From Euglena gracilis (Eukaryota; Euglenida; Euglenophyceae; Euglenales), in contig CP154957.1 of NCBI GenBank assembly GCA_039621445.1, positions 14,624,947 to 14,688,946 of the forward strand: 64,000 nucleotides of DNA, in the 5' to 3' direction. This document shows positions 29,055-39,831 of the stretch, piece by piece. Each line of letters opens with the position of its first letter. The stretch's first letter is position 1. The notes below the pieces were generated by a model, which saw only the letters and a list, made by a program, of their open reading frames with translations, did no database searches and was not told the DNA's origin. The translations under genes and the position numbers were made by a program.

Positions 29055-29717
29055 TCAGGGGGCTCGGCTGAGAGGATCCGCAACTTTTTGCATGTGACCT
29101 GGGGTATAGATAACCACCAGGTTAAACTGGCTCAAGGACTCATGCCATCGGCATCTTCTGCCAACTGATGACATGGCCTTGCTCAGGTCCTCGGTATACC
29201 AGTGTTGAAGGCTCTCATGATCCGTCAACGCGAGTATCTGGACCAAGCTGCTGGCTATCCAGCTGCGGAATTTCTGGAGAATAAGCACAATGGGATATGT
29301 CTCCTTTTCGCGAATGCTCCATCTAACCTGTCCTTCCCCGTTGTCGCCCTGTAGCTTCCTGCTGAAGAAAGCCACAGGTCGGAGTTCATTCGCCGCATTA
29401 TGCTGCCTAAGAACCCCGCCAACAGCGTAATCGCTGCTGTCGTTTTACAGGACATACGGTTTACATGGATCTGCGATATCGAGAACCACGTTCTCGAGGA
29501 GCAAGTTCTTGATTCTATTCAAGACCTCGCGCATTTGGACATCCCAAATGACTTTTGCGCTATCGGGTCTCCGTTTTTTGAGTTGTCGGGTTAGGGGTAC
29601 CGCGATTTTCGCGAAATCTTTCATGTAAGTCGCGTAATAGTGGGCTAATCCCAACAATCTCTTTATATGCGTTAAGGTCTGAATGACCTCAGGAGTCCGT
29701 TTCTTAATGGCCTCCAT
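29055..29717 (-). pseudogene. Second-copy RT thumb/connection and RNase H
   Basis: Two frames cover it: EAIKKRTPEVIQTLTHIKRL then KPYVL, and VAFFSRKLQGDNGEGQVRW to HMQKVADPLSRAP. The RNase H signature residues are still visible. A stop and frame change near 29,770 separates it from the RT core. Confidence 0.8.
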
Positions 29718-29887
29718 CTTACTGGGTGCGGCTTTACGCTGCCCGTTGCTCAGGATGTGTCCGCAAAACTAATAATGTTGCCAAACAGGTGCATTTTGTA
29801 ACCCTTCACAAAAAGCAAATGCTTTTTGAACGCGGATAATACCGCCCGCACATCGCGATAATGCGGTTCGAGGATATCCTCGCCCGA

Positions 29888-30715
29888 TTAGGCGGATGGC
29901 GGTTGGGTTCCCACCAGTACATCATCGATGTACACCAGAGCAAACGGTAAATCGCGCAAAACCCACTGGATCATGCGTTGAAACATGGCTGCACCATTCT
30001 TAACACCCTTGGGGAGTACCGTCCATTGGTACACACACTTGGATGTCACGAATTCTGTATACGGTTGCGAATCAGGATGCAAATGCATCTGATGGAAACC
30101 GTCTTCCAGATCAAAGTTTGACCACAACCGGTTATCCGATTGTCTGGTGATCAAATCCTCGATCAGAGGTAACGGGAAGGGGTCATCCTTCGTTTGGGAG
30201 TTCAGGTACCGGTAGTCCAGCACCAGCCTCCAAACCCTCTGACCAGACTGGTCAGCGGGTTTGGGCACCACAAAAGCTTGTGATGTCCATTCGCTCTTGG
30301 AATGGATAATCCACTTCCGCTGGATGAGCTTCTCAACCATCTCGTTGAGAGCTTGTTCGCGTTCACCCGAACAACGGAAGAATTTCCGGTGCATGGGTTT
30401 AGCGCCATCCTTGAGCTCTATTTTGCAAACACCGAAGGGACCGCGAATCGCGGGGTCGATGTCGCAGGCGTAAACTGGGTTATCCAGTACACCATGGAAT
30501 TCGCGAGTAATTCGCGAACAGTAATCAGCAGCCTTGGGGTGTTGGTCCGCACTCTCAATGACCGCAGAAATCTGCGTTGAGGGTGTGGCATCCCAATCCG
30601 TACCAAGGTGTCTTGGCACACGCAAATCGGGTATTCCGAATGCGTCCAAGAAACAAACGCGAAAAATGATTTTTTTAACAAGTGGTAATAATACTCCACA
30701 AAAATCCTCGAACAC
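29888..30715 (-). pseudogene. Second-copy reverse transcriptase core
   Basis: Uninterrupted for 275 residues and clearly homologous to the full-length element: WRLVLDYRYLN, FDLEDGFHQMHLHP, LPKGVKNGAAMFQ and LVYIDDVLVG. It ends at a TAA where the full element has a Lys codon. The core enzyme is intact in sequence but has lost its downstream domains. Confidence 0.85.
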
Positions 30716-31561
30716 TGGTACATCAGCGGGTAAGTCCCACTAATGAAAACACACATAGGATAATTGGTGAAACCAATCCGCATTCGGATTGACGGGTATG
30801 AGGAGAGCTCCTCGCGCTTCATCGCGGAGGATATTCTCCACCACATCCGGGGTAAGTTTTGGGGGAGGGTGCATCCACAGCACCGTATCACCTCAGAATT
30901 TAACAAATGCGTTGGAATGTCGAGACCAATATCGCGACAAGCGCGCATGCGCTTTTGATGAAAACGCATCAATATCCAACGAAAAATCGAAGGAATCAGC
31001 CAAAGCCGCGATTTTGGAGAACCATTCCTCCAAAATACGGTATTGACCAAAATTAACTGTGTTCCATACACGCATCGCGTAGGTGTCGACCTGGTTCGCG
31101 GGTTGAAGAGCAGTAACGCAATTCAGGGATCCGCAAACGTAGGTCAAGGGTGTGTCATCCACACTCCCTAGGGGCATTCCCAAGGGTTGATGGGTTGGAT
31201 GGGTGCATACCCAGTCCATATCATGCCAGATGGAGGTGGGGGAGGTGTGTGACACGGATTTCGCGGTCTCAAACAACAAGGCAATACCTCGTTGTTGGAG
31301 CACTTGGTATACTGTCGCGCATTGCGATCCGCAACCACGTGTATGGGTGAGCAAAATCAGGATTAGTGCTGGTGTTTGGACTAAGCATTCACAATCAAAA
31401 TCTGGCTTGGCGGAAATTTCTCCTACAGTGCACACATTGGAAGGAAGTGTCGGAGTAGTGGTCCTGGTCGCACATGTTGGTCTGGTGGGGGTGTGTGTAA
31501 AAGTTGGGACGCGCTTTTGAAGCTGCTGGAGGGTGTACAGATGTATCTGAAAGCGATACAT
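30716..31561 (-). pseudogene. Second-copy DAM-like/DIRS-like module before RT
   Basis: FDFSLDIDAFSSKAHARL then SRYWSRHSNAFVKF in one frame; WGDTVLWMHPPPKL and PNADWFHQL continue in another. The pattern (D-x-F-A/S-S...N...YWS...W...PP) resembles the module in the DIRS ORF at 1-1191. Here the start of the module is preserved, whereas the full-length element seems to have lost it. Confidence 0.55.
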
Positions 31562-32250
31562 CTGGTGGAAAACGGGATGTTGGTGCAGCTGGGCGACTAC
31601 TCCACACCGTAATTACTTCAGGCCTTTGGGCGTTCGTCTTGTAACCCAGTGGAACGAGGGGGGTACCGCTACTCGCTTGCCCTGCCTCGTGGGGAACGGA
31701 AGTTGGTGTGTCAATGGGCAGAGGTGAACTTTCTCGGTACACCCGGTGTGGAAAACGTTGGTTGGTGTGGTTGGTAACGGGGTAAAATTTTTCGAAAAGG
31801 TGTGGAAAAATTGGTGGTCGTCGCGGTTGACGCCACAGGTGATGAAGGTTTGGGGGGCAATGAAGAGAATGGTGATGTGCGCAAACCGTGGGAGTGGCAA
31901 TCCACTACCAGCCGGTGCTGAAGTAAAAAGAGGTATCCCACAATTACGTAAGAACCATGGATTCCGGATTCGTATCCCCAGGTATCCGGAAAATTTTGCG
32001 GTTGGTGGGGGGTGTGAGTGGTGCTTGGCGATGAGGGGTAGGACAATTGGCCTTGTCCCAAACCCAAACCCAGTTCTTGAATGAATTTCCCATTACCGGA
32101 ACCGAATTTTCGGAAATCACGGCGATTCCGCCAAGTCTCCCCCAAGAAATCCATCATTCCATATCCCGATTTGTTGCACAAAAAGCACACTTTTTTCGTG
32201 GCTTGGTCCGAAGAACGCGGATATCGCGTTTCCGATCCCATGGTTGGTGA
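31562..32250 (-). pseudogene. Gag-like upstream region of the second copy
   Basis: Frames here give Ser/Pro/Thr-rich translation with isolated Cys pairs (FLCNKSG, FQCVHCRRNF). Homology to the coiled-coil ORF of the full element is not evident, so this Gag-like part is either much diverged or different. No LTR is seen upstream. Confidence 0.35.
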
Positions 32251-32684
32251 AGTGGGTGAGAAGACTTGGAAGGAAATTCAAGATTATTCAAAATTAAATT
32301 ACCTGAAACACAAATTTGCTTCATTCCAATTGTGGCCACAGTCACTTCGGGGTGTGGCAGGGGAGGTGTGCCAAAAAATTTTGCGGGGCCCATTGTGAGA
32401 CATCCTTGCATGTTTCCACAGATTGTTCAGATTGTGTGGTATGCGTCCTGGAGCAAGCCTAACAGTCCAAGCCGTCGCATGTGCATGCAAAACAAACACA
32501 ATGGTTCACAGCAGCTGCATTTCTTCTTGAACATTCACATTTTGGCTGTTGGAGGAGGTTTGGCCGATTCGGTTGGCCAACCGTTATGTCCATTCCCCAA
32601 GCCTAAGTACAAACGCTGTATGATCGACAGATCCACGCCCCCTAATTAGAGAGCACCATCACCTGTTTACTCACCTCTCCAGTA

Positions 32685-32869
32685 CAACCCCCCCCCCCAC
32701 CCTCCTTATTGTCCCACCGACCTCCCCCCCGGGAGGCCCGAGCGGACAACAGGGGGGGGGGGGGACAACAAGGGGGTACCAAAGGAATTTCATTGCCCGC
32801 CAAAAAAAAAAACCCATCGGCCGGGGCCGAGGGACAATATGGGGGGGGGACTATATGGGAGGTGGGTGG
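32685..32869. mobile_element. MITE with C-run and TTATTGTCC ends, copy 1
   Basis: TA-flanked on both sides (TACAACCCC..., ...GGGTGGTA). The interior contains GGTACCAAAGGAATTTCATTG and GGCCGGGGCCGAGGGACAAT, the reverse complement of the copy at 36.2 kb. About 185 bp, noncoding. Confidence 0.75.
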
Positions 32870-34190
32870 TAACACAAAACATCTCAATCTATGTCTGTGT
32901 TGAAGAACCACTGAAGGTTCACTGGATTGAACGTATACATCCGGAACCAGGGATGGCGGGGGGATTAAAATCCCCCCGTATTTAAATCGCATGGAAATTA
33001 AGGGATTTAAGTCGGAGGGGATTTAAATCGTTTTTTAGACGAACGCCGGCTTCTGCCGCGGCCAAGTAAGCGTTTTATTGTCGAAAACATTTCGCCCAAC
33101 GTAGAAACTTTCGAGCCCGCCTAAATGTCTCCGCGCAAGGCAAATCCGCTCGCCGACAGGACCTTTTTGGTCTTACCCCGTCCAAACACCACCCGACGGG
33201 GGGAAACCTCTTTGGCTGCGGACACAAAAAAAAGAAGATGGGCCAACAAGTTGAGTATCTTTTTGCGAAGACCAGCGTTGACAAACAGAGGGGGACAGTA
33301 CTCGGCAGCACAGGGCAGGTTGGGGCCCACAGGGGGGGGGGACAGTTTTGGGCACAGGGTGGGGTGGCGGGGACAGTATTCGGCCACCGGGGGGTTTTGT
33401 GGCACAAGGTTTGTGCCACAACCAACTGCAAAAAAACTGGTCCCAAAAGTTTTTGCCACAGCCACTGCAAAAACTAGCCTGCACAGCCAACTGTAACATC
33501 TAGCCCCGAAAAGTTTTTGTCACAGCATGGTGCCCAGTTTTGGCACACAAGGTTGACCTCCCTTGGCCAAAACCCAAAAAATTGACCACCAAAACTGGAC
33601 ACCTATGGACCAAAACTCGCCAACACACTAAAATTGCCCCCACCTGTGCAACAATCCAGGCTGAAAAACTTTCTTTGAAGAAAAAAATGGTCACCAACAT
33701 GTGCAAATCTGGACCCATTCATGCTGGACAAATCCACCTGCCCCATTTGCCCCTGATTTGCCCATTGACATTAAACCACATCATACGCATTACTTTCTTT
33801 TCCAGACAAAGCACAGAAAAGACAAAAACATGCAAGCAAAGCAGTTTAGAAACCGCCAAATAACTTCAAGTTCCTCCTTCTCCCAGGATGACGGTATCCA
33901 GCACCAACAATTGAAATTCGTCCTTCCCAAGTGAGACCGTCTCCAGCATCACACCTGTGGGGGAAACAAACTGCACGCACAGAACTACCACTACGTTGCA
34001 CACCAGTTCACAACCACATCCTTGAATGAAACACAGATGGGGGACTTCTTCTGCCTGCACCAGCAGGACTTCTTCTACCTCTCCACCAGGAAGTCCTCTT
34101 CTGCCTGCACCGGCAGGACATGTAAGTTGTAAACTTGAACCATTGAACTTGAACTTCGAACTTGATTGAACTCGGCCTTGGCAGCAGCTT
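32870..34190. other. No gene recognised
   Basis: GC/AT-mixed sequence with G runs and AT-rich spacers. Overlapping ORFs on both strands at 33.07-33.50 kb are mutual shadows without domains. The phrase CTTCT(G/A)CCTGCACC(A/G)GCAGGAC recurs near 34,050 and 34,090. Confidence 0.4.
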
Positions 34191-34700
34191 GTAAATCAAC
34201 AAGGGGCCAGTTGTCCGCCATTTTTTATGCTAAAAAAAGGCACTAAAAAATAGACAAATAAAAAATGTAACTAACAACGGTGGTGGGGCGAACCGAATCC
34301 ACCGACCAGTGGCACAGCCTACTGGATTTGAAGAGTTCAGGGGAGTAAGGCTATGTACAGAGGCAACAGTCTGTGCACGCTGATGTACAGATGGGCTGTG
34401 CCCATGGTTCAGGGGTAAGGTGGTCAGGTGAACCCGGAATCGGACATGTAGGGGCCAGGGTCCGAGGGGTGACGTGGCGGCGGGGTGGGGTGGCATTGAT
34501 GGGGGCAGGCTCTTCCCCGGTGTGCTCAATGGAGGTTTCGGGTTCGACCGTCCTTTCGGCGTTCTCTCAGGTGTGTTTTACCATGTTGTCTCCACGGGAC
34601 AGAGCCAATAATACCGGCCCTTGGTGGCCGGTGTATGCTGCCTTGGCTTGGCATCATCGGCCACAGGTGTTTATATGGTGTTCACCATGACCCCCCTTTT

Positions 34701-35087
34701 TTACTCCGTGGCATATGGGGTGTGGGTGGTGAGATCCACGTCGCCGGATGGCTCCGCCACTGCCCCCCAAGCCAGCTGGCGAGCCAATTCTCTGGCCAAC
34801 GTTAGACTCGGCGCTTGCCATACCGTAGCCTCTGACGATCGTCGTTGAGGAACATCGGTCTGCGCCAACACAGTGCGGAGGCACTTGGATATGAATCCTG
34901 CCGCTCGCTCTCCCATCCCTCCGAAGCAATCAACCACAAACGGGATGAACGTCCATACCAGCCGTTCGCAGGTGGCTGCATACTTGCGTTCTTTGTCTCC
35001 TTCTTGTAATTCGTGCCACCGTGCTAAGGCGTCCTTTGAGGAGACCGGGTTTGCTGGCTGAAACGGGTGGCGGACCGTGACATCCAC
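34701..35087 (-). pseudogene. LINE-like polyprotein C-terminal fragment
   Basis: Contains KERKYAATCERLVWTFIPF, VVDCFGGMGERAAGFISK and LARELARQLAW. This K-Y...F-x-P-F-V...G-x2-G-x-E/R-A...R-x-L-A pattern is typical of the last ~120 residues of many LINE-type reverse transcriptase proteins. Upstream RT is not present. Confidence 0.5.
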
Positions 35088-35463
35088 TGCAGCAGGTCCG
35101 TCCGCGTCGAATCTCGTGATAAAAAATAGGCTGATAAAATCCTAATTCAAAATCGCGAGTAATGGCGGATAATAATCGACAATTTTCTGTGATTGTCGAA
35201 AATTCGTGAGGGATTTAAATCGGGTGTCCAATAATACCTGATTTAAATTGCTTTTTGACAATCACTGTCCGGAACGACGTCTGGAGTAGTTACATTGTTT
35301 TACAAAATTTGGTCACATGCGGACTTGTTTGCTGAAGTGCAATCCAAGATGCCCGGGTGTGGGCCATAACACCCAATCTGGAACTTGTCCATGCTGGAGA
35401 ATTTCATTTCACGCTTTTGGGAGACTTCATTGGTTGTGGATGAGGCATGACGCTAACCATTTA

Positions 35464-35662
35464 CCACCACCCCCCCCCCCTAAATGACCCTATTAATGTT
35501 GCTTCAGGACCCCCCAAAGAGTCATCTAGGGGGGGGGGGTCATTTAGGGGGGGGATGCTTTTCCCAATGAAAAATGGCTCTGCTCCACGACCCCCCCCCT
35601 AGATGACCCCCCCGGGGGGGGTCATCTAGGGGGGGGGGGGTCATTTAGAGGGGGGGTGGTGG
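35464..35662. mobile_element. MITE, CCACCACCC...GGGTGGTGG family (TAAATGACC word)
   Basis: 199 bp flanked by TA on both sides. Ends are CCACCACC + C run + TAAATGACC and its complement GGTCATTTAGAGGGG...GGTGGTGG. The internal GGTCATCTAGGGG words repeat the terminal word, giving several nested palindromes. Confidence 0.75.
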
Positions 35663-35993
35663 TAATTGTGCGGTTTTTGTTCTTGTTTTGCAGTACCCCC
35701 TCTCCCCTCCTGTCCAACCTTCCCCATGCAATGCTGTGCTTTGCAACCTTTCCAGTTCTCCTATGGGGGCGGCTGGCCGTCCGTCCGTCCGAGCCGTCCG
35801 GACCTCTTCAGCCGGACCAATGCTGGACGCCCAGCCGTCCGTCCGGACGAAGCATTTTTTTGCCAGCCGTCCGTCAAGCCGGACCAATGTCTGTCTTGCC
35901 AGCCGGCCGAACCAAAAAAAAATTCCTTCCTTCCGAAAAGCAGTCACGGCTTCCCTCTTCTCATCACGTCAAACCAGGAGAAACACGAAGTTG

Positions 35994-36064
35994 CCCCCCG
36001 GCGGGTTTCGAACCCGCGACCTACCGATCACACGCTAACCACAAGACCGCTATACCACGGAGGG
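35994..36064 (-). other. tRNA-like sequence (probable pseudo-tRNA)
   Basis: On the minus strand the acceptor halves CCCTCCG and CGGGGGG pair over 7 positions with one G-U. The T arm GCGGG-TTCGAAA-CCCGC is perfect. GTCTTGTGGTTAGCG resembles a D arm. The anticodon arm does not fold, so an intact tRNA gene is unlikely. Confidence 0.4.
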
Positions 36065-36132
36065 CGATATCAGTCTCGTCCGTGTACTTTTATGAAAATT
36101 ATTTCTTCCGCCTCAGAGAAAACAGGAAGTCG

Positions 36133-36207
36133 CCACCAACGACTGGGATTCGAACCCGTGTCTTCAGAGACGTCGACTTTTGCTTTGACCCCTGAACTAC
36201 ATGGCCG
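36133..36207 (-). other. Second tRNA-like sequence
   Basis: Minus strand shows A-box-like TAGTTCAGGGGTCAAAGC and B-box-like GGGTTCGAATCCC at near-tRNA spacing, with weak stems. Two such sequences ~130 bp apart suggest a decayed tRNA cluster or tRNA-derived SINE. Confidence 0.35.
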
Positions 36208-36220
36208 ATGTTCTGATATA

Positions 36221-36391
36221 CCCCCCCCTTCTTGTCCCCCCCCCCTTTTTGTCCCTGGGCCCCGGCCGACGGGGGATTTTTTGACCCGGCCAATGAAAAT
36301 TCCTTTGGTACCCCCTCATTGTCCCCCCCCCTTATTGTCCGGTCGGGCCTCCCGGGGAGAGGTGGGTGGGACAATAAGGGGGGGGGGGTGG
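36221..36391. mobile_element. MITE with C-run and TTATTGTCC ends, copy 2 (inverted to copy 1)
   Basis: 171 bp, bordered by TA (GATATA|CCCC, GGTGG|TATATG). Contains CCCCGGCCGACGGGGGATTT and CCAATGAAAATTCCTTTGGT, the reverse complement of copy 1. The inner right half carries CTTATTGTCC and GGACAATAAGG-like arms. Confidence 0.75.
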
Positions 36392-36504
36392 TATATGCCC
36401 TTTACTTTGCACTTTTTCAGCCTTGGGTGGGGGGGGTTGACAAAAAAAAGAAGAAATCACGGCCACACCGGCCGGTACGGGACCATGCTTGTGCTCACCA
36501 ACTG

Positions 36505-36750
36505 GGGGGGGGGAGGGGAGGGGGGGGGTGGGTGCCCCTAGGGTGCCTGCCCCTAGCATGCACACCCCCCCCCCGGGGGGGATAGAGGTCCGGGCCGGAC
36601 CCAGAAATTTTTCATTGAAAATGGCCTTTTCCGGGCCCCCGGCGCCTTCGGCGCCGGGGTCGGAGGGGGGTGCCTGCTAGGGGCAGGCACCCCCCAAAAC
36701 CCTACCCCGGATCAAGTGCTATGGGGTGCCTGCCCCCAGCACCCCCCCGG
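36505..36750. repeat. G/C-bordered palindrome with GGTGCCTGCCCCTAG arms
   Basis: GGGTGCCTGCCCCTAG (near 36,540) is repeated inverted as GCTAGGGGCAGGCACCC (near 36,675) around the core GGCGCCTTCGGCGCC (36,640-36,655). A second arm copy follows near 36,724. Noncoding, of the same general design as the other G/C-bordered elements. Confidence 0.6.
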
Positions 36751-37481
36751 GGCGTCCATTTGGCTGAGGGCACCAAAAAAGAATTGTTGTTGCAACTTGA
36801 CCATTTTCTTTGAAGTCCGAGGTTGTCTGTTCAAATTTTCCTGATTATTTTTCCCAGGTTGAATTTTTTGAGTGCACCCAGGTTTTACCCGCCTGCCCCT
36901 TTTGGGAGGGGGGCAGTGAGAAGCCCGTCATCGACGCATGGTGGAGTTGAGTTTGATTTCAGTCGGTTTGGACATTGCGGCCAGATTTTGTGATTTTTTT
37001 TTCTGGAGGCTGATTCCAGATTATGCCCTCCAGCCCTCAGCCGGGTGGGGGGGGGGCAGCAAAAAATTGCCTTGGTTGAGAGAATTGGATTTGAATTTTT
37101 GGGATTTTTCAGTTTGCCAAGTCGTTTGACCCCCATTGCCCCATGTGACTGTGGGGGGGGGGGGCAGTGAATTTCAACCGGCAAGCCGAATGGTTGGTTT
37201 TCAGGCTTTAGTGATTGGTTGAGTCGGGTTGACCCCCCCCCTCGGGCCGACCAACCAAACTGGATCCTATAAACCCCCCCCATGGGGAAGAAAAATGGAA
37301 ACCATCGGGGACGATTTTTTCGGCCGCAATCCACCAAAAACTGATTTTTTGGCATTTTTTTTGAGGCCGGCCAACATCAAAAATGCCATTTTTGACCAAA
37401 TTTGCCAAAAACTGCCAATTTCGGGGGGTTTCGGGGTCATTTTCGGGGGTCGGGTTTTCACTAACAATTTCAGATCCTATA

Positions 37482-37565
37482 ACCCCCACTTATAAACCTC
37501 CCCCTTCAGCCGGCCAACCAAACTGGATCCATTAAACCCCGGGGGGTTTATAAGTGGGGGGGGTT
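37482..37565. repeat. Short MITE-like palindrome, CCCCCACTTATAAACC family
   Basis: About 84 bp: TA then ACCCCCACTTATAAACC, ending GGTTTATAAGTGGGGGG and TTTA. The centre CCAACCAAACTGGATCC also occurs at 37,252-37,268, so part of the unit is duplicated. Confidence 0.6.
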
Positions 37566-37749
37566 TATGCAACAGTGCGCTCTCCAGAAAAAATCAAAAA
37601 TCTGAGTCGAACCCACAAGTCCAGGGCCTGCAATCCCACAAAGTCCAACCCACAGAAAGCAACCGACAGAATTTTTGTTGCCGGAGGATTTTCATTCAAA
37701 GAGTTGGAAAAACCTGGGATTTTTATTTTTTTTCCAATGGGGGTCCCGT

Positions 37750-37900
37750 TGGACCGTCCATTAGCCAATTAGGGGGGTCAGGTTTATTGGCCATTGGCCG
37801 GGATAACCCCCCCCCCCCAAATTGTCCCCCCCCCCTAATTGGCTAATTGGGGGTCCGAAGGAGCCCGGCCATTAGCCAAATAGGGGGGGGGGAGGGTGGA
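37750..37900. repeat. G/C-bordered palindrome, TAATTGGC(C/T) words
   Basis: Alternating GCCAATTAGGGGGG and CCCCCCTAATTGGC words, with GGCCATTAGCCAAATAGG, form overlapping palindromes with a C run over 37,807-37,832. Confidence 0.5.
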
Positions 37901-39424
37901 TGCGGTTTGTATTTTGAGAACTGCAATTTTCATGGAACATTCGAACTCGGGGGGGGGGGGGGGGGGGGGGGGACCCTCCTCCGTCCACAGGCCCTGATCA
38001 TGGGCCAAATAAAAAACGGCCACGTGGGCACCAAAGCCCTGTGATATAACCAGCATACAAACCCTCTGAAATGATGTCCCAATCTACGGATTGAGCACCT
38101 GCCATACCTGCAGTGAACTCACCCCGATCAAAGTTTAACTGGGACCAGCAAACAAAAAACTTTTGAAACTGTTTTTTTGGCTGCTTGAGCACAAGTAAAA
38201 GGGTCTCTGCACCCCAGAGAAAAGGGTGTTTCTCAAAAAATTCTCAAAAATGACATGCTCCAAGCATTCCGAGGTTGATCCGAAAAATCCACAACCAAAA
38301 AGCAAAAAAACACTTGAATTACCGTTGAAGAAAACGTAAACTTGACTTTCCCACAGCCAAAACTTTGAACTGGAAAACTTCTGCCAGAAAATTTATCATT
38401 ATTACCTTCCAGTTCAAAATCCTCAGTTCATTCAAAAAGCACAGTCTGCTTTGGAAAAAAAATGCTGAAAATAAGACACTGACAAAAACCACAAGCCACA
38501 GAAAAAAAACAACAACCTGGAGCTTTGAGCTTGGCTCACGGCTGACACTCAACCTGGCCCGTTCTCCAACCACTGGGAATTGCAAAAATCTGGGCCGTTT
38601 CAGTGTCCATTCCCCCAAAGCCTTGCTCACAGATTGATTCCATTCCATTTGCAAATAATACCAGCTGAAAACAGTCACCCGCAATTTACAGCACAAACTA
38701 GTGCACAGATTCCAAAGAAACCACAGATTTCAAAAAGATTCTGCTGGGCACAGCCCAGCAGCAAACCTCTGCTAACCATGTCGGTGGGGGGTTTCGGAAA
38801 AGGACGACAAAATTGGAACCGGATACAGAAAAATGAAATGAACTGCCTGTGTAATGGAGTGCCCGACCGACTGGGCCTCCTTCTTCACTCCCCCCCCACC
38901 TACGGTCACCACCCAGCCCCAGGGATTTTTTTTTTAAAAAAAGAGCCTCTGGAGGGCTCAGGGCCGGAGGCCCGGCTTTTCGCCCCCTGTGAGTGGCTGG
39001 GTTGGCACACCGACGTAAACTTTGCAACTGAAAAAAGCTTTTTCTGCCCTTGAATCCAAAGAAAACCACAAATAAGACCCTTTTAGAAGGCAAAGCACAC
39101 ACAAGGCAACTTGCACACCTTGGTCAGACACATCTGTGCTTGCAGTGGGTGAGGGAACATACAAACAACGATTTTGGAATGGAATGTTTTGCTCCTTCAT
39201 TCTTTTGTTTTGCATTTCCAGAATTGCAACATTTTGCTCGCTTTCCAATGCCAGGGGGTGGTCACCGAAGATGGGTTGGTCCTGGTAGGTTAGACCATGT
39301 ACACCATGTACACCACGTTCACCTGCGGCAGCCGTAGGCTACTCACCCCAGCCCACCTTATGGCTTAGAGGGGCTCTTCTCCCTGTTTGCTGCAGCCTGG
39401 AAGTACAACTCCTGTGCCACTTTT
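37901..39424. other. No gene recognised
   Basis: Mainly AT-rich sequence with one G run of roughly 20 (37,951-37,972). ORFs on both strands lack domains. A short direct repeat ACCATGTACACCATGTACACC lies near 39,295. Confidence 0.4.
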
Positions 39425-39530
39425 GACAAAAGAACACCTCTCCCCATTGAATTTTCAATATAAGTCAAAATTTGCACAAAAAAGGTCTTATCCCTCCAAG
39501 TCTATTGCCAACATAGAAGGGATTTTGTTA
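39425..39530 (+). repeat. Dispersed ~110-bp repeat (inverted copy at 45,118-45,235)
   Basis: TTGACAAAAGAACACCTCTC through GGTCTTATCCCTCCAAGTC to GAAGGGATTTTGTTA is found in reverse complement at 45,118-45,235. Here its end is interrupted by a MITE; there it continues uninterrupted. Confidence 0.8.
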
Positions 39531-39748
39531 CCCTCACCCCCCCCCCAAAGTGTCCCTCCCCCCAAAGTGGCCAAAAATTTTGGCAAATTTCAGGTCACCT
39601 CCCCCCAAAGTGGCCATTTTCCTTTGGCGCCAAAGGCGCCGGAGGCCAAAGCTTGAACCCCCCCCCCCAAAGTGTCCCCCCTGCCAGAGTGGCCATTTTG
39701 GGGTCCCACGGTGCCCGGAGGGTGGCCACTTTGAGGGGGGGGTGAGGG
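39531..39748. mobile_element. MITE, CCCTCACCC...GGGTGAGGG family, copy 2, with TA target duplication
   Basis: 218 bp flanked by TA on both sides. Ends CCCTCACCCCCCCCCCAAAGTG and CCACTTTGAGGGGGGGGTGAGGG; centre TTTGGCGCCAAAGGCGCCGG. Paralogous sequence at 45,113-45,135 (reverse complement) and 39,855-39,870 reads GATTTTGTTATTTGAGG with a single TA, the empty site. Confidence 0.85.
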
Positions 39749-39831
39749 TATTTGAGGGGTGCGGGGGGGGGGGGGGGGGCGGAGCCCCCCCCCGCCTATG
39801 CCAAAGTGAGCCACAAAAACGACTTAGCCCC

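Larger units (their letters stand above)
25245..32411 (-). mobile_element. Diverged, rearranged second copy of the gypsy family
   Basis: On the minus strand, sequences homologous to the full-length element run from a Gag-like region (~32.2 kb) through RT, RNase H, ORF3 end, ORF4 and ORF5 to a zinc-motif fragment (~25.4 kb). Integrase, chromodomain and most of ORF3 are deleted. A stop replaces a Lys codon just after the RT core (PPSA then TAA, near 29,888) and further frame breaks follow. No LTRs were recognised. A TRIM is nested in the ORF5 part. This is a dead copy, but informative about which ORFs are conserved. Confidence 0.85.
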
